NCBI RefSeq assembly: GCF_009728935.1 | Contig: NZ_CP034235.1 | Span: 2,332,001-2,396,000, forward strand | Length of the DNA stretch: 64,000 bases | Direction of reading: 5' to 3' | From: Paenibacillus psychroresistens | GTDB taxonomy: Bacteria; Bacillota; Bacilli; Paenibacillales; NBRC-103111 | In this document: positions 43,542 to 52,800 of the stretch, in pieces | Layout of the letters: each line of letters begins with the position of its first letter | Numbering within the stretch: the first letter of the stretch is position 1 | Notes under the pieces: generated by a model | What the model saw: the letters and a program-made list of their open reading frames with translations, nothing else | What the model was told of the DNA's origin: nothing | Database searches by the model: none | Translations under genes and position numbers: made by a program

Positions 43542-44555
43542 ATGAAAACGATCGTATGTGTTAAACCAGATGAATTTTTACTGACTGAAACGGAGATTCC
43601 TGTTGCCGAAGCTGGTGAGGTATTGGTTAGCATCAAGCGGATTGGCATTTGTGGTACTGATCTTCATGCCTATAAAGGCAACCAGCCTTTCTTTTCTTAT
43701 CCCCGCATTCTGGGGCATGAGTTGTCTGGAATTGTCGTAGCAATTGGCAGCGATGTAAGTGATTATAAAGCTGGTGATCAAGTAACGGTGATGCCGTATT
43801 TGGAATGTGGTACTTGTATTGCTTGCCGAAATGGCAAAACAAACTGCTGCACAAACATGAGAGTATTAGGTGTGCATATAGACGGTGGGATGCGTGAATT
43901 CGTGGCAATTCCAGCCGACCACCTGCTGCATACAGATGGATTGACGCTTGATCAATCAGCAATCATAGAGCCTTTGAGTATTGGAGCCCATGCTGTAAGA
44001 AGATCGGAGCTTAAACAGGGTGAATTCGCGCTGGTTATTGGCGGAGGACCTATTGGCTTAGGTGTAATGGCGCTTGCTAAACATCGCGGAGCCAAGGTGA
44101 TAGCAATGGATATTAACGAGGAGCGTCTGACGCTTGCCAAAAGCTGGGCGGGAGTAGATTATACCGTAAATGCGTTAAACAATCCGAAGGATACTTTGGC
44201 TGAAATCACAGGTGGAGAATACCCAACTATTGTTTTTGATGCAACAGGTAATGCTCGCTCGATGGCAGATTCTTTTCAATATGTTGCTCATGGCGGAAAG
44301 CTAATTTTTGTTGGTTTAGTGAAGACAGATATTACGTTCTCAGATCCTGAATTTCACAAACGAGAATTGACCTTGATGGGCAGCCGTAACGCGACTCGTG
44401 AAGATTTTGATACAGTCATGCAAGCTGTAAAAAGCGGCTCGATTGATGCCGAGAGTTATATTACCCACCGCGTGGGCTTTGAACAGTTAATTGGCCAATT
44501 TGAATCTTATCTTAACCCGGAAAACAAAGTACTCAAAGCGATGGTTGAGCTGTAA
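43542..44555 (+). CDS. lgoD: L-galactonate 5-dehydrogenase-like zinc alcohol dehydrogenase
   Basis: Medium-chain zinc dehydrogenase of 337 residues. Catalytic zinc: Cys37, His59, Glu60 (GICGTDLHAY, ILGHE). Structural zinc: Cys89, Cys92, Cys95, Cys103. Nucleotide motif GGGPIGLG. The stretches KGNQPFFSYPRILGHE and FSDPEFHKRELTLMGSRNAT closely match E. coli LgoD (YjjN), which oxidises L-galactonate to D-tagaturonate. It is third in the operon, right after the enzymes that would make L-galactonate. GGAAAGGAAG precedes the ATG. Confidence 0.88.
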   Translation: MKTIVCVKPDEFLLTETEIPVAEAGEVLVSIKRIGICGTDLHAYKGNQPFFSYPRILGHELSGIVVAIGSDVSDYKAGDQVTVMPYLECGTCIACRNGKTNCCTNMRVLGVHIDGGMREFVAIPADHLLHTDGLTLDQSAIIEPLSIGAHAVRRSELKQGEFALVIGGGPIGLGVMALAKHRGAKVIAMDINEERLTLAKSWAGVDYTVNALNNPKDTLAEITGGEYPTIVFDATGNARSMADSFQYVAHGGKLIFVGLVKTDITFSDPEFHKRELTLMGSRNATREDFDTVMQAVKSGSIDAESYITHRVGFEQLIGQFESYLNPENKVLKAMVEL

Positions 44556-44582
44556 CAGCAAATTATGCAGGAGGAATAAACA

Positions 44583-46079
44583 ATGGTAGATTACACAGGT
44601 TTAGCTGAGGCAATGAAAGCAGGAAATATTAGTACACTATCAAATGGTGACGTAAAAATATATAAAAGCTCTTTTTCAGTAAATGAAAAAACACAATTGG
44701 TGATGATTAAAGAGGCGAATATAAAATATCTTATTGCAACAGGCGAAGGTGCTTTATATGATGCATTAGAAGGATCAATTGAGGGCAATGTGAAAAAATG
44801 CCCAACATCACATGCGAATCGCCTTGTGCTTAATCAATATTTTGACTATACAGTACCACGTGCTTTTGGAACGGAGATTGCAACGATTGGACTTGGGGAT
44901 CGGCTGGGGATTGCTTCACCTGGTCATATTCAAACCGTTCGTGGGCATGACATCCGGCCGATTCTGGCACAGCAAAGTATCCGTGAATTAGCTTTAACAG
45001 GGCGCGATTATAAACAGGTTATCGATGCATCGGCATTTGCTGTTTTTCAAGAGGGCTATAAAGATGGGTATGGCGCGGATGGTGATCATCTCAAGGTAGA
45101 GGCTGATATTCGCATGGCGCTGGATTTGGGCTTTACGATGCTTACGCTTGATTGCTCCGAGAAAATTGATACGACCATTGAAGTCGCAACAGATGCGGTT
45201 TTAGCAGAGAAATATGTGCTGTTGCCTGAAGCGGTTCGTACGCATTACGAAAACCGTTATTTGGACCAATCTTTTCAAGCAGCCGGTACTACTATTTCTT
45301 TTGACCGTCCGACATTAATTAAAAATGTGTTGATCTATAGCCAAGCAATTGATTATATGAAGCATATTTATCGCAGCTATATTGAGCATGCCTCGCGTGA
45401 GATTGACTTTGAAATCTCGATTGATGAAACGTCGACTCCAACCGCTCCAGAATCTCATTTTTTCGTGGCGCATGAGCTTTATGAGGATGGAATCAAAATT
45501 TATAGTATGGCACCGCGCTTTTGTGGGGAGTTTCAAAAAGGGATTGATTATATCGGAGATATTGCCCAATTCGAAAGCGAACTCGCGATTCATGCTGGCT
45601 TAGCAGATGATTTTGGCTACAAATTAAGCATTCATTCCGGAAGTGATAAGTTTAGTGTCTTTTCGTTAATTGGCAAGTATACTAAAGGTAGGTTCCATAT
45701 TAAGACTGCTGGCACCAACTGGCTGGAAGCCGTTCGTACGGTAGCCAAAGTAAATCCAAGCTTATATCGAAGTATGCATAGCTACGCTTTGGCACATTTT
45801 GAAGAGGCGAAAGCTTATTATCACGTGACAACAGATATTAGCAAAATCGTGCCGTTAGCAAGTGTAGCGGATAGTGATTTGGCAGATACTTACATGAATG
45901 AAGACAATGCGCGTCAGCTGATTCATATTACTTATGGGATTCTTTTGCAGGCTAAGGACGAGCAAGGAAAGTTCTTATTCCGTGACGTATTCTATCTAAC
46001 TTTAAGTGAACAGGAAGAGGCTTTTGAACAATCACTTGTCTCCCATATCGGTAAACATTTAGCCTTGCTTGGCAAATAA
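44583..46079 (+). CDS. uxaE: Tagaturonate/fructuronate epimerase
   Basis: Protein of 498 residues of the UxaE family (tagaturonate epimerase, first known from Thermotoga), a TIM-barrel metal-dependent enzyme. Recognisable stretches: SHANRLVLNQYFDY, FGLGDRLG-like IGLGDRLGIASPGHI, DGYGADGDHLKVEAD, SIHSGSDKFSVF and GRFHIKTAGTNWLEA. It interconverts D-tagaturonate and D-fructuronate, replacing the UxaB-UxaA altronate branch. In this operon it follows the enzyme that would make D-tagaturonate. AGGAGG is 8 bases before the ATG. Confidence 0.9.
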   Translation: MVDYTGLAEAMKAGNISTLSNGDVKIYKSSFSVNEKTQLVMIKEANIKYLIATGEGALYDALEGSIEGNVKKCPTSHANRLVLNQYFDYTVPRAFGTEIATIGLGDRLGIASPGHIQTVRGHDIRPILAQQSIRELALTGRDYKQVIDASAFAVFQEGYKDGYGADGDHLKVEADIRMALDLGFTMLTLDCSEKIDTTIEVATDAVLAEKYVLLPEAVRTHYENRYLDQSFQAAGTTISFDRPTLIKNVLIYSQAIDYMKHIYRSYIEHASREIDFEISIDETSTPTAPESHFFVAHELYEDGIKIYSMAPRFCGEFQKGIDYIGDIAQFESELAIHAGLADDFGYKLSIHSGSDKFSVFSLIGKYTKGRFHIKTAGTNWLEAVRTVAKVNPSLYRSMHSYALAHFEEAKAYYHVTTDISKIVPLASVADSDLADTYMNEDNARQLIHITYGILLQAKDEQGKFLFRDVFYLTLSEQEEAFEQSLVSHIGKHLALLGK

Positions 46080-46102
46080 CCCGTTAAAAGAAGGAAAATA
46101 TT

Positions 46103-47371
46103 ATGAATATTCTACATCAACTAGTTAAAGATATTCCCATCCCAGCTATGATTAAAATCCGCCAGAAATTCGACGCAACTAAGCTAGAGAATCCAATCGA
46201 AGTATTGCGGCAAGAGCTGCAAAAGCCGGGGGCTGTGGATCGTATTCTTCATGGACAATCGGTAGCGGTCGCAGTAGGTAGTCGAGGGATAGCGCATATC
46301 GCGGAAATTACTAAAGCGACAATTGATGCGATTCGCGATGCGGGTGCACATCCCTTTATTGTTCCTTGCATGGGAAGCCATGGGGGAGCAACTGCTGAAG
46401 GGCAAACCGAGGTTTTGAGCCATTTTGGCATCACAGAAGATCTGATGGGAGTCCCGATTCGCTCCTCTATGGAAGTGATCGAGCTTGCGAAGCTGCCGAA
46501 TGGTTTGCCGATTTATGTTGATCGGATTGCGTCTGAAGCGGATGCTATTGTGGTAATTAATCGCGTGAAGCCACATACAGCTTTTCGAGGTGCAGTAGAA
46601 AGTGGCATTCTCAAGATGATCGCCATTGGCTTAGGCAAGCAAAAAGGTGCGGAGGCTTGTCATCAGCTTGGGTTTAAATATATGGCGGAGAATGTCCCAG
46701 CTATGGCGAAGGTGATGATTGAGCTTTTGCCGATTGTTTTTGGAGTAGCTTTGGTGGAAAACGCCTATGATGAAACCTGTCGTGTTGAAGTGCTGCCTAT
46801 TGAAATTGTCGAATCCAGAGAGCCAGAGCTGTTAGAAGAAGCCAAAGCCCGCTTGCCCAAAATATTATTTTCTCAATTAGATGTGCTTGTCATTGATTAT
46901 ATTGGTAAAAACATTAGTGGAGATGGCATGGATCCGAATGTGACAGGCAGGTATCCAACTCCTTATGCAGCGGGCGGTCCCGATGTTTCTAAGATGGTCG
47001 TATTGGATTTGACGCATGAAACTAAAGGCAATGCAAATGGGGTAGGGACAGCTGATTTTACAACAAGAAGGCTAGTGGATAAAATGGATCTGGATGCGAC
47101 TTATGCCAATGGACTAACTTCAACTGTTTGTGCACCAACCAAAATCGCTACTACGCTTGCCAATCAAGAGGATACGATTAAAGCAGCGATCAAAACCTGC
47201 AATGTTCTGGACTATACGACCTGTCGGTTGGTGAGAATTCAAGATACTTTGCATTTGGGCGAGATTGAAATTTCGACTACTTTGCTTGAGGAAGCAAGGC
47301 AACAGGCGGATATTGAAATATTATCGGACTCCTATATGTGGTCATTTAATGAAGAAGGGGACTTATTCTAG
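46103..47371 (+). CDS. LarA-family nickel-pincer-dependent racemase/epimerase
   Basis: Protein of 422 residues in the lactate racemase (LarA, DUF2088) superfamily. MGSHGGATAEG contains His93, NRVKPHTAF His158, GILKMIAIG Lys171 and EACHQLG His187; the spacings His93-His158 and Lys171-His187 parallel His108/His174 and Lys184/His200 of Lactobacillus LarA, the catalytic and nickel-pincer cofactor residues. Family members racemise or epimerise alpha-hydroxyacids, including D-gluconate 2-epimerases. Placed between uxaE and gntK, it is inferred to convert D-mannonate to D-gluconate. The cofactor genes larB, larC and larE are not in this window. Confidence 0.85.
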   Translation: MNILHQLVKDIPIPAMIKIRQKFDATKLENPIEVLRQELQKPGAVDRILHGQSVAVAVGSRGIAHIAEITKATIDAIRDAGAHPFIVPCMGSHGGATAEGQTEVLSHFGITEDLMGVPIRSSMEVIELAKLPNGLPIYVDRIASEADAIVVINRVKPHTAFRGAVESGILKMIAIGLGKQKGAEACHQLGFKYMAENVPAMAKVMIELLPIVFGVALVENAYDETCRVEVLPIEIVESREPELLEEAKARLPKILFSQLDVLVIDYIGKNISGDGMDPNVTGRYPTPYAAGGPDVSKMVVLDLTHETKGNANGVGTADFTTRRLVDKMDLDATYANGLTSTVCAPTKIATTLANQEDTIKAAIKTCNVLDYTTCRLVRIQDTLHLGEIEISTTLLEEARQQADIEILSDSYMWSFNEEGDLF

Positions 47372-48916
47372 ATGCAGGCTGTTGAGAAGAAGTATGTTGT
47401 TGCCGTTGATATCGGGACAACCAGCACTAAAACCTTGCTTGTAGAGCGTTCAGGCTCTATACGTGCGGAGCATTCAATTGGATATGGGATTATATCGGAG
47501 CTTCCAGGAAGAGCCGAACAGAATCCTGCTGAAATATATGAAGCTGTGATTGCGGGAATTCGCGAAGTCATTGCTTCTTCTCGCGTTCAAGCGAACGAAA
47601 TTCTATGTGTATCCTTCAGTTCAGCGATGCATAGCTTGATTGCTATAGATGCGCAGTTTAATCCATTGACTCAAAGTATTATTTGGGCGGATAGCCGGGC
47701 TGTTTTGCAAGCGGATCGTTTGAAAAAAAGCACTGAAGGTCACGAGGTATATTTGCGAACAGGCACTCCATTGCATCCCATGTCTCCGTTAACTAAGCTG
47801 ATGTGGTTAAAAGAAAATGAATTTGTTATTTTTGCTAAGACGGCTTGGTTTGTTGGGATTAAGGATTACATTCTGGCTAAGCTTTTTGGTCGAGTTGTGA
47901 TGGATTATTCGATTGCTAGCGGCACCGGATTATTCAATTTGGCTGCATTAGCTTGGGATGCGGAAGCAATGCGAATTGCTGGTGTTTCCGCTGATCGGCT
48001 GCCTGAGCCTGTACCTACAACCTATCGGTTGCTGGGCTTAGATGCTTCTGAAGCGAAACGAATGGGAATTGAGCTGGATACTCCGTTTGTTGTCGGAGCT
48101 GCTGACGGAGTGTTGGCGAATCTAGGTGTTGGCGCATATGAGCCAGGAATTTTTTCAGTTTCTGTTGGGACAAGCGGGGCTGTGCGGACGGTTGTTTCAA
48201 AACCAATTGCTGATCCCAAAGGCCGTCTTTTCTGTTATGCATTAACGGAAAATGCATGGGTAGTTGGCGGAGCGATTAATAATGGCGGAATCTTGTTTCG
48301 TTGGGTGCGGGATGTGCTAGCGACTGAAGAAGCAGCAGAAGCCAGACGTCAAGGCTTGGATCCTTATGATTATTTAGCAGCTTTAGCGGAAAAAGTCCCT
48401 GCTGGTTCAGAGGGGTTATTGATGCTGCCGATGTTAACTGGTGAACGAGCTCCTCATTGGAATGCTAATGCGCGTGGTGTGTTTTTTGGATTATCGCTAA
48501 CGCACGGGAAAGCGCATATGATTCGTTCTGTGCTTGAGGGAGTTGTTTATGGACTCTATTCCGTCGCTGCTGCGCTTACAGAGGTTGTTGGACCAGGTAA
48601 AGAAATTCGTGCTTCAGGTGGATTTGCAAGATCGATATTCTGGCGACAGATTATGACTGATGTGTGGGGAATGCCCTTGGTTGTTCCAGATGTAATCGAA
48701 AGCTCTGGCTTAGGAGCAGCTTACTTGGGTTTAATTGCGATGGGTGAGGTAAGTGACTTTAGCGGTGTTCAAGCATGGATTCAAACAGGCACTGCCCATA
48801 CGGTTGATATAGGTAACAACAAAGTGTATGGTCAGCTATTCCCGTTGTATGAGCAGGTTTATGACCGATTGAAGGATTCTTTTGATGATATTGCACGATT
48901 TCAGAATGGGGAGTGA
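47372..48916 (+). CDS. gntK: Gluconokinase (FGGY family)
   Basis: Carbohydrate kinase of 514 residues, full length for the FGGY family, phosphorylating D-gluconate to 6-phosphogluconate. N-terminal phosphate loop VAVDIGTTSTKTLL; SSAMHSLIAID, HEVYLRTGTPLHPMSPL, DYSIASGTGLFN, VGAADGVLANLGVG, VSVGTSGAVRT and GERAPHWN closely follow Bacillus GntK, more than xylulokinase or rhamnulokinase. It starts directly after the stop codon of the LarA-like gene. A gluconate kinase here is the key argument that the LarA homologue makes gluconate. Confidence 0.92.
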   Translation: MQAVEKKYVVAVDIGTTSTKTLLVERSGSIRAEHSIGYGIISELPGRAEQNPAEIYEAVIAGIREVIASSRVQANEILCVSFSSAMHSLIAIDAQFNPLTQSIIWADSRAVLQADRLKKSTEGHEVYLRTGTPLHPMSPLTKLMWLKENEFVIFAKTAWFVGIKDYILAKLFGRVVMDYSIASGTGLFNLAALAWDAEAMRIAGVSADRLPEPVPTTYRLLGLDASEAKRMGIELDTPFVVGAADGVLANLGVGAYEPGIFSVSVGTSGAVRTVVSKPIADPKGRLFCYALTENAWVVGGAINNGGILFRWVRDVLATEEAAEARRQGLDPYDYLAALAEKVPAGSEGLLMLPMLTGERAPHWNANARGVFFGLSLTHGKAHMIRSVLEGVVYGLYSVAAALTEVVGPGKEIRASGGFARSIFWRQIMTDVWGMPLVVPDVIESSGLGAAYLGLIAMGEVSDFSGVQAWIQTGTAHTVDIGNNKVYGQLFPLYEQVYDRLKDSFDDIARFQNGE

Positions 48917-48922
48917 AGTATA

Positions 48923-49690
48923 ATGAATTTGTTTGATTTGACGGGGAAAACCGCTGTGATTATCGGAGGAAATAGCACGCTTGGAGGCACAATGGCTGAA
49001 GCCATTGCAGCACAAGGGGCTCAGGTCGCTATTGTAGGACGCAATATGGATAAATGTGAGGAAGTCTGCGCGAGAATAAGTGAGTTGGGTGGGCAAGCTA
49101 AATCTTTTTATGCCGATGCCACGAAAAAAGCCGATTTGCAGGCGGTACTCACAGAAGTCCTTGCATGGACTGGGCAAGTAGACATTCTAATGAACTGCCC
49201 GGGGATGAATAGTGCGACGCCTTTCTTTGATATAGAAATGGAAGAATGGGATTCTATCATGGATGTGAATTTAAAAGGTGTGGTGCTTGCCTGTCAGATT
49301 TTTGCGAAGCAAATGATTGATCAGGGTCAAGGCGGCAGCATTATTAATATTTCTTCGGTTTCCTCTGGTCCACCTCTATCACGTGTATTCACTTATTCGG
49401 CCTCCAAAGCAGCTGTTAATAATGTAACCCAATTTCTAGCACGCGAATTTGCGCCCCATCGGATTCGGGTCAATGCCATTATCCCTGGCTTTTTCCCAGC
49501 TGAGCAAAACCGCAAAATTCTCTCGCCAGAACGCATACAGTCTATTATCGGGCATACGCCAATGGGACGATTCGGTGAAGCTAAAGAGCTGCAAGGCGCA
49601 GCGGTATTCCTTGCCTCTGAGCAAGCGAGCAGCTTTGTCACAGGTACATTTCTCCGCATAGATGGCGGATTTGGTGCAATGACAATTTAG
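48923..49690 (+). CDS. uxuB: D-fructuronate reductase (mannonate oxidoreductase, SDR type)
   Basis: Short-chain dehydrogenase of 255 residues with GGNSTLGG nucleotide motif (15-22), SSVS and the catalytic Tyr158-X3-Lys162 (YSASK). The C-terminal PGFFPAEQNRKIL, HTPMGRFGE, SSFVTGTFLRIDGGF and terminal AMTI match the Bacillus-type SDR mannonate oxidoreductase, unrelated to the long-chain UxuB of E. coli. It would reduce D-fructuronate to D-mannonate, linking UxaE to the LarA-type enzyme. Last gene of the operon, 6 bases after gntK, followed by a terminator. Confidence 0.88.
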   Translation: MNLFDLTGKTAVIIGGNSTLGGTMAEAIAAQGAQVAIVGRNMDKCEEVCARISELGGQAKSFYADATKKADLQAVLTEVLAWTGQVDILMNCPGMNSATPFFDIEMEEWDSIMDVNLKGVVLACQIFAKQMIDQGQGGSIINISSVSSGPPLSRVFTYSASKAAVNNVTQFLAREFAPHRIRVNAIIPGFFPAEQNRKILSPERIQSIIGHTPMGRFGEAKELQGAAVFLASEQASSFVTGTFLRIDGGFGAMTI

Positions 49691-49754
49691 TATGCAATTT
49701 GTATTTGAAGGATTTACAATCGGGCTGTAACGCTAAGAAATGAAGCTAATAAAA

Positions 49755-49817
49755 AAGCCCCAATAATGCTCATTGGTTAAGACACTAGGTGTCCACCAAA
49801 GAGAACTATTGGGGCTT
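49755..49817. terminator. Bidirectional terminator with nested hairpin
   Basis: AAGCCCCAATA (49755-49765) pairs with TATTGGGGCTT (49807-49817); inside it TTGGT/ACCAA and GACAC-TAG-GTGTC form a second nested stem. On the minus strand a run of T follows the stem, serving the large secreted protein gene; the plus side ends the L-galactose operon. Confidence 0.8.
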
Positions 49818-49839
49818 AATCTGTTACTTGAAAGTCACT

Positions 49840-52800
49840 TTAGAAAGGAGCAATGTTTGAGCCAGGCACAACAACTCTTGTGCCAATTCCTGGTCCAGTC
49901 CAACCTACGGAGAGATGATCTCCGCCAGATGATTCTTTCTGTAAAACTTCAATATAATAGCTTTGGCCAGCAACCATGCTGATATTGCCAGAGGTTTGAT
50001 AAGAGTAAGTGCTCCAGTTATCTTCGGGTGTGTAGTCTATAATATACCCAACTAAGACTTTGTTGGCCGGAGAACTGGTAGTACTGATCCATAATTCACA
50101 AGCATTATCACCAGCAACAGAGAAGGTGTAAGTGCCCGTTGTGGATGGAACGATGTAACCACGGATGCGTGTTCCGTAATTATCACCAAAATTAGAAGGT
50201 GCTTTTAAGCTGGTTAAGCTAGTTGTTCCGGTTGGAGTGGTTCCGACTGGGATACTGGCAATGGTATCTCCCGTTATTCCAGTCCAGTAATCACGAGTAA
50301 TACTGCCTGTTCCGCCGGCTGCATTGGTGGTTACGCTTAATGCAGTGCTAGCTGCTGAGAGATTATTAGCTGCATCCTTGGCTTTTACTGTAAAGCTGTA
50401 TGCCGTACTGGCTGTTAATCCTGTTACAGTGTAAGATGTTGCTCCTATTGCTGAGCCATGTAAAACTCCGCCTTTGTAAATCTCATAGCTGGTGACACCG
50501 ACGTTATCGGTAGAAGCCGTCCATGTTAGATTTACCGTAGTCGATGTTTTGGATGGTGATGCCAAGCCTGTTGGTGTTGAAGGAGCCGTTGAATCCGCAC
50601 CTGAGTTTGTTGTTACACTTAATGCGCTGCTTGCAGCTGATATATTGCCAGCCGCATCTTTGGCTTTTACTGTGAAGCTGTAGGCTGTATTGGCTGTTAA
50701 GCCTGTTGCTACAAAAGTTGTTCCGGTAGCTGAACCTGCTAACGAACTGCCTTGGTAAATGTCATAACCGGCTACACCAACATTATCCGTCGAAGCGGTC
50801 CAGCTTAAATTAACGGATGAGGTCGTTTTGGATGGTGAGCTCAAGCTGGTTGGCACGGTTGGTGCCTGTGTATCTCCAGTTCCGCCTGAATCACTGACAT
50901 CACATGTTTTGTAGTATCCCGGTGCTGGATCACCAAGTGCATTATTACTGCACATAACTCCATTGGTGTAAGTGCCGAATACATAGGAGCCGTTAGCTCC
51001 ATAACGGACATTTTTCGTGCCAGTGAAGCTGCATTGATTATTCTCTCCAGCGCAGTAAACCCAGCTTGCAGTCCCATTTGTAGTAATGCTCAAAGCACTG
51101 CTGGCTGATGAAATATTGCCTGCAGCATCTTTAGCTTTTACCGTGAAGCTGTATGCTGTATTAGCTGTCAGGCCACTAACTGCAAAGGTAGTAGCGCCAG
51201 TTGTCGACCCGATCATGACTCCACCTTTGTAGATGTTGTATCCCGTAACTCCAACAGCGTCAGTGGATGCTGTCCACGACAGGTTTACAGTAGTGTCGGA
51301 ATTCGCAGGTGAAATCAAATTCGTTGGAGCAGTTGGAGCTGTGGTATCTCCGGAATTTGCATTTGTAGTTACGCTTAATGCACTACTGGCAGATGAAACA
51401 TTGCCTGCTGCATCCCTAGCTTTAACCGTAAAGCTGTAGGCTGTGCTTGCTGCTAACCCAGTTACTGTAAATACAGTAGCATCTGTTGTCGAGCCTGCGA
51501 GAACGCCAGCTTTATAAATATCATAGCCTGTTACTGCAACATTATCTGTGGAAGCCGTCCAAGACAAATTGACAGTACTGCTGGTTTTTGAAGGAGACGT
51601 TAAACTTGTAGGAGCAGTAGGAGCCGTGGCATCTGCGCCTGTTGACGGTGTTAATTTGGCACCAGCCCAATCTGAATGGTCATAGTCCGCACCATTAATG
51701 CCTCCATCAGTCACAACAAGCTTCAATTGATTTACATTGGCTACACTGAGGTCAAAGGTTTTGGTAGCAGAAGCTGCAGTCATTAATCCGCTGTCATATA
51801 CCTTATCTCCATCCATGAAAACCTGGAAGACAACGGATGCACTTGCATGAGTCACCTCATCGTCAATTCCGACTGCGGAAACAAATCGGCTATAGGCGCC
51901 ATTCAAATTATAGATGATTTCTGAAGCTGCATGAGTGCCTAATCCTTTGGAGTAAGTTACACCATCCAAGCGAATCGGATTCTGGTCAGAGCTTAGATCC
52001 TTACGGACGCTCGCCCAGCCTGCAGTTGCCGAAACCCAGGTTAAGTCACTGAGATAAGTAATCGAGAGGACTGTTAAAGTTGTGACGTTTAATGAACTGC
52101 TGGCTGCTGAAGTGTTGCCCGCAACGTCTTTTGCTTTAACAGTGAAGGTATAAGCCGTATTGGCTGTTAAACCTGTAACCTTGAAGGAGGTTCCATTATC
52201 TCCAAGAGTTGTGCCTGCTAGAACACCATTTTTGTAGACTTCATACCCGTTAACAGTCACATTATCGGTCGAAGCCGTCCATGACAAATCAATGGTTGTA
52301 TCCGTTTTACTTGGTGATGTGAGGCCTGTTGGTGCAGATGGAGCTGTTGTATCTGGTGGATTTGTTGTGACATTCAATGTGCTGCTGGCAGCGGATAGAT
52401 TGCCGCTGGCATCCGTTGCTTTTACAGTGAAGGCATATGCCGTATTACCGACTAAACCACCAACCGTAAATGTAGTTGCACCATTGGTCGAACCTGCTAT
52501 TGTGCCATTCTTGTAAATGTTGTATCCAGTAACGCCGATGTTATCTGTTGATGCATTCCAAGTTAAATTCACAGATGTTTCTGTTTTGGATGGTGATGTT
52601 AGACTGCTAGGTGTCGATGGCACTATTGTGTCTGGTGGACCTGAGCTAACAATGACGATTTGCTCCTTAATGCTCGCTCGGGCATTAGTGTTCCAAACGA
52701 CAAGCGTGACACGGTATGTTCCTGCTTTCTGATAAGTGTAGGTTACATTGTTTGAGGTAACCGGGATGCCTTCACCAAGATCCCATAAATTTTCTGCGAT

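Noticed and set aside
47372..47394. AGGCTGTTGAGAA at the start of gntK, identical over 13 bases to the MITE-like end at 4847
   Set aside because: It is within the coding sequence of a normal gluconokinase start and no second end is nearby; treated as chance.
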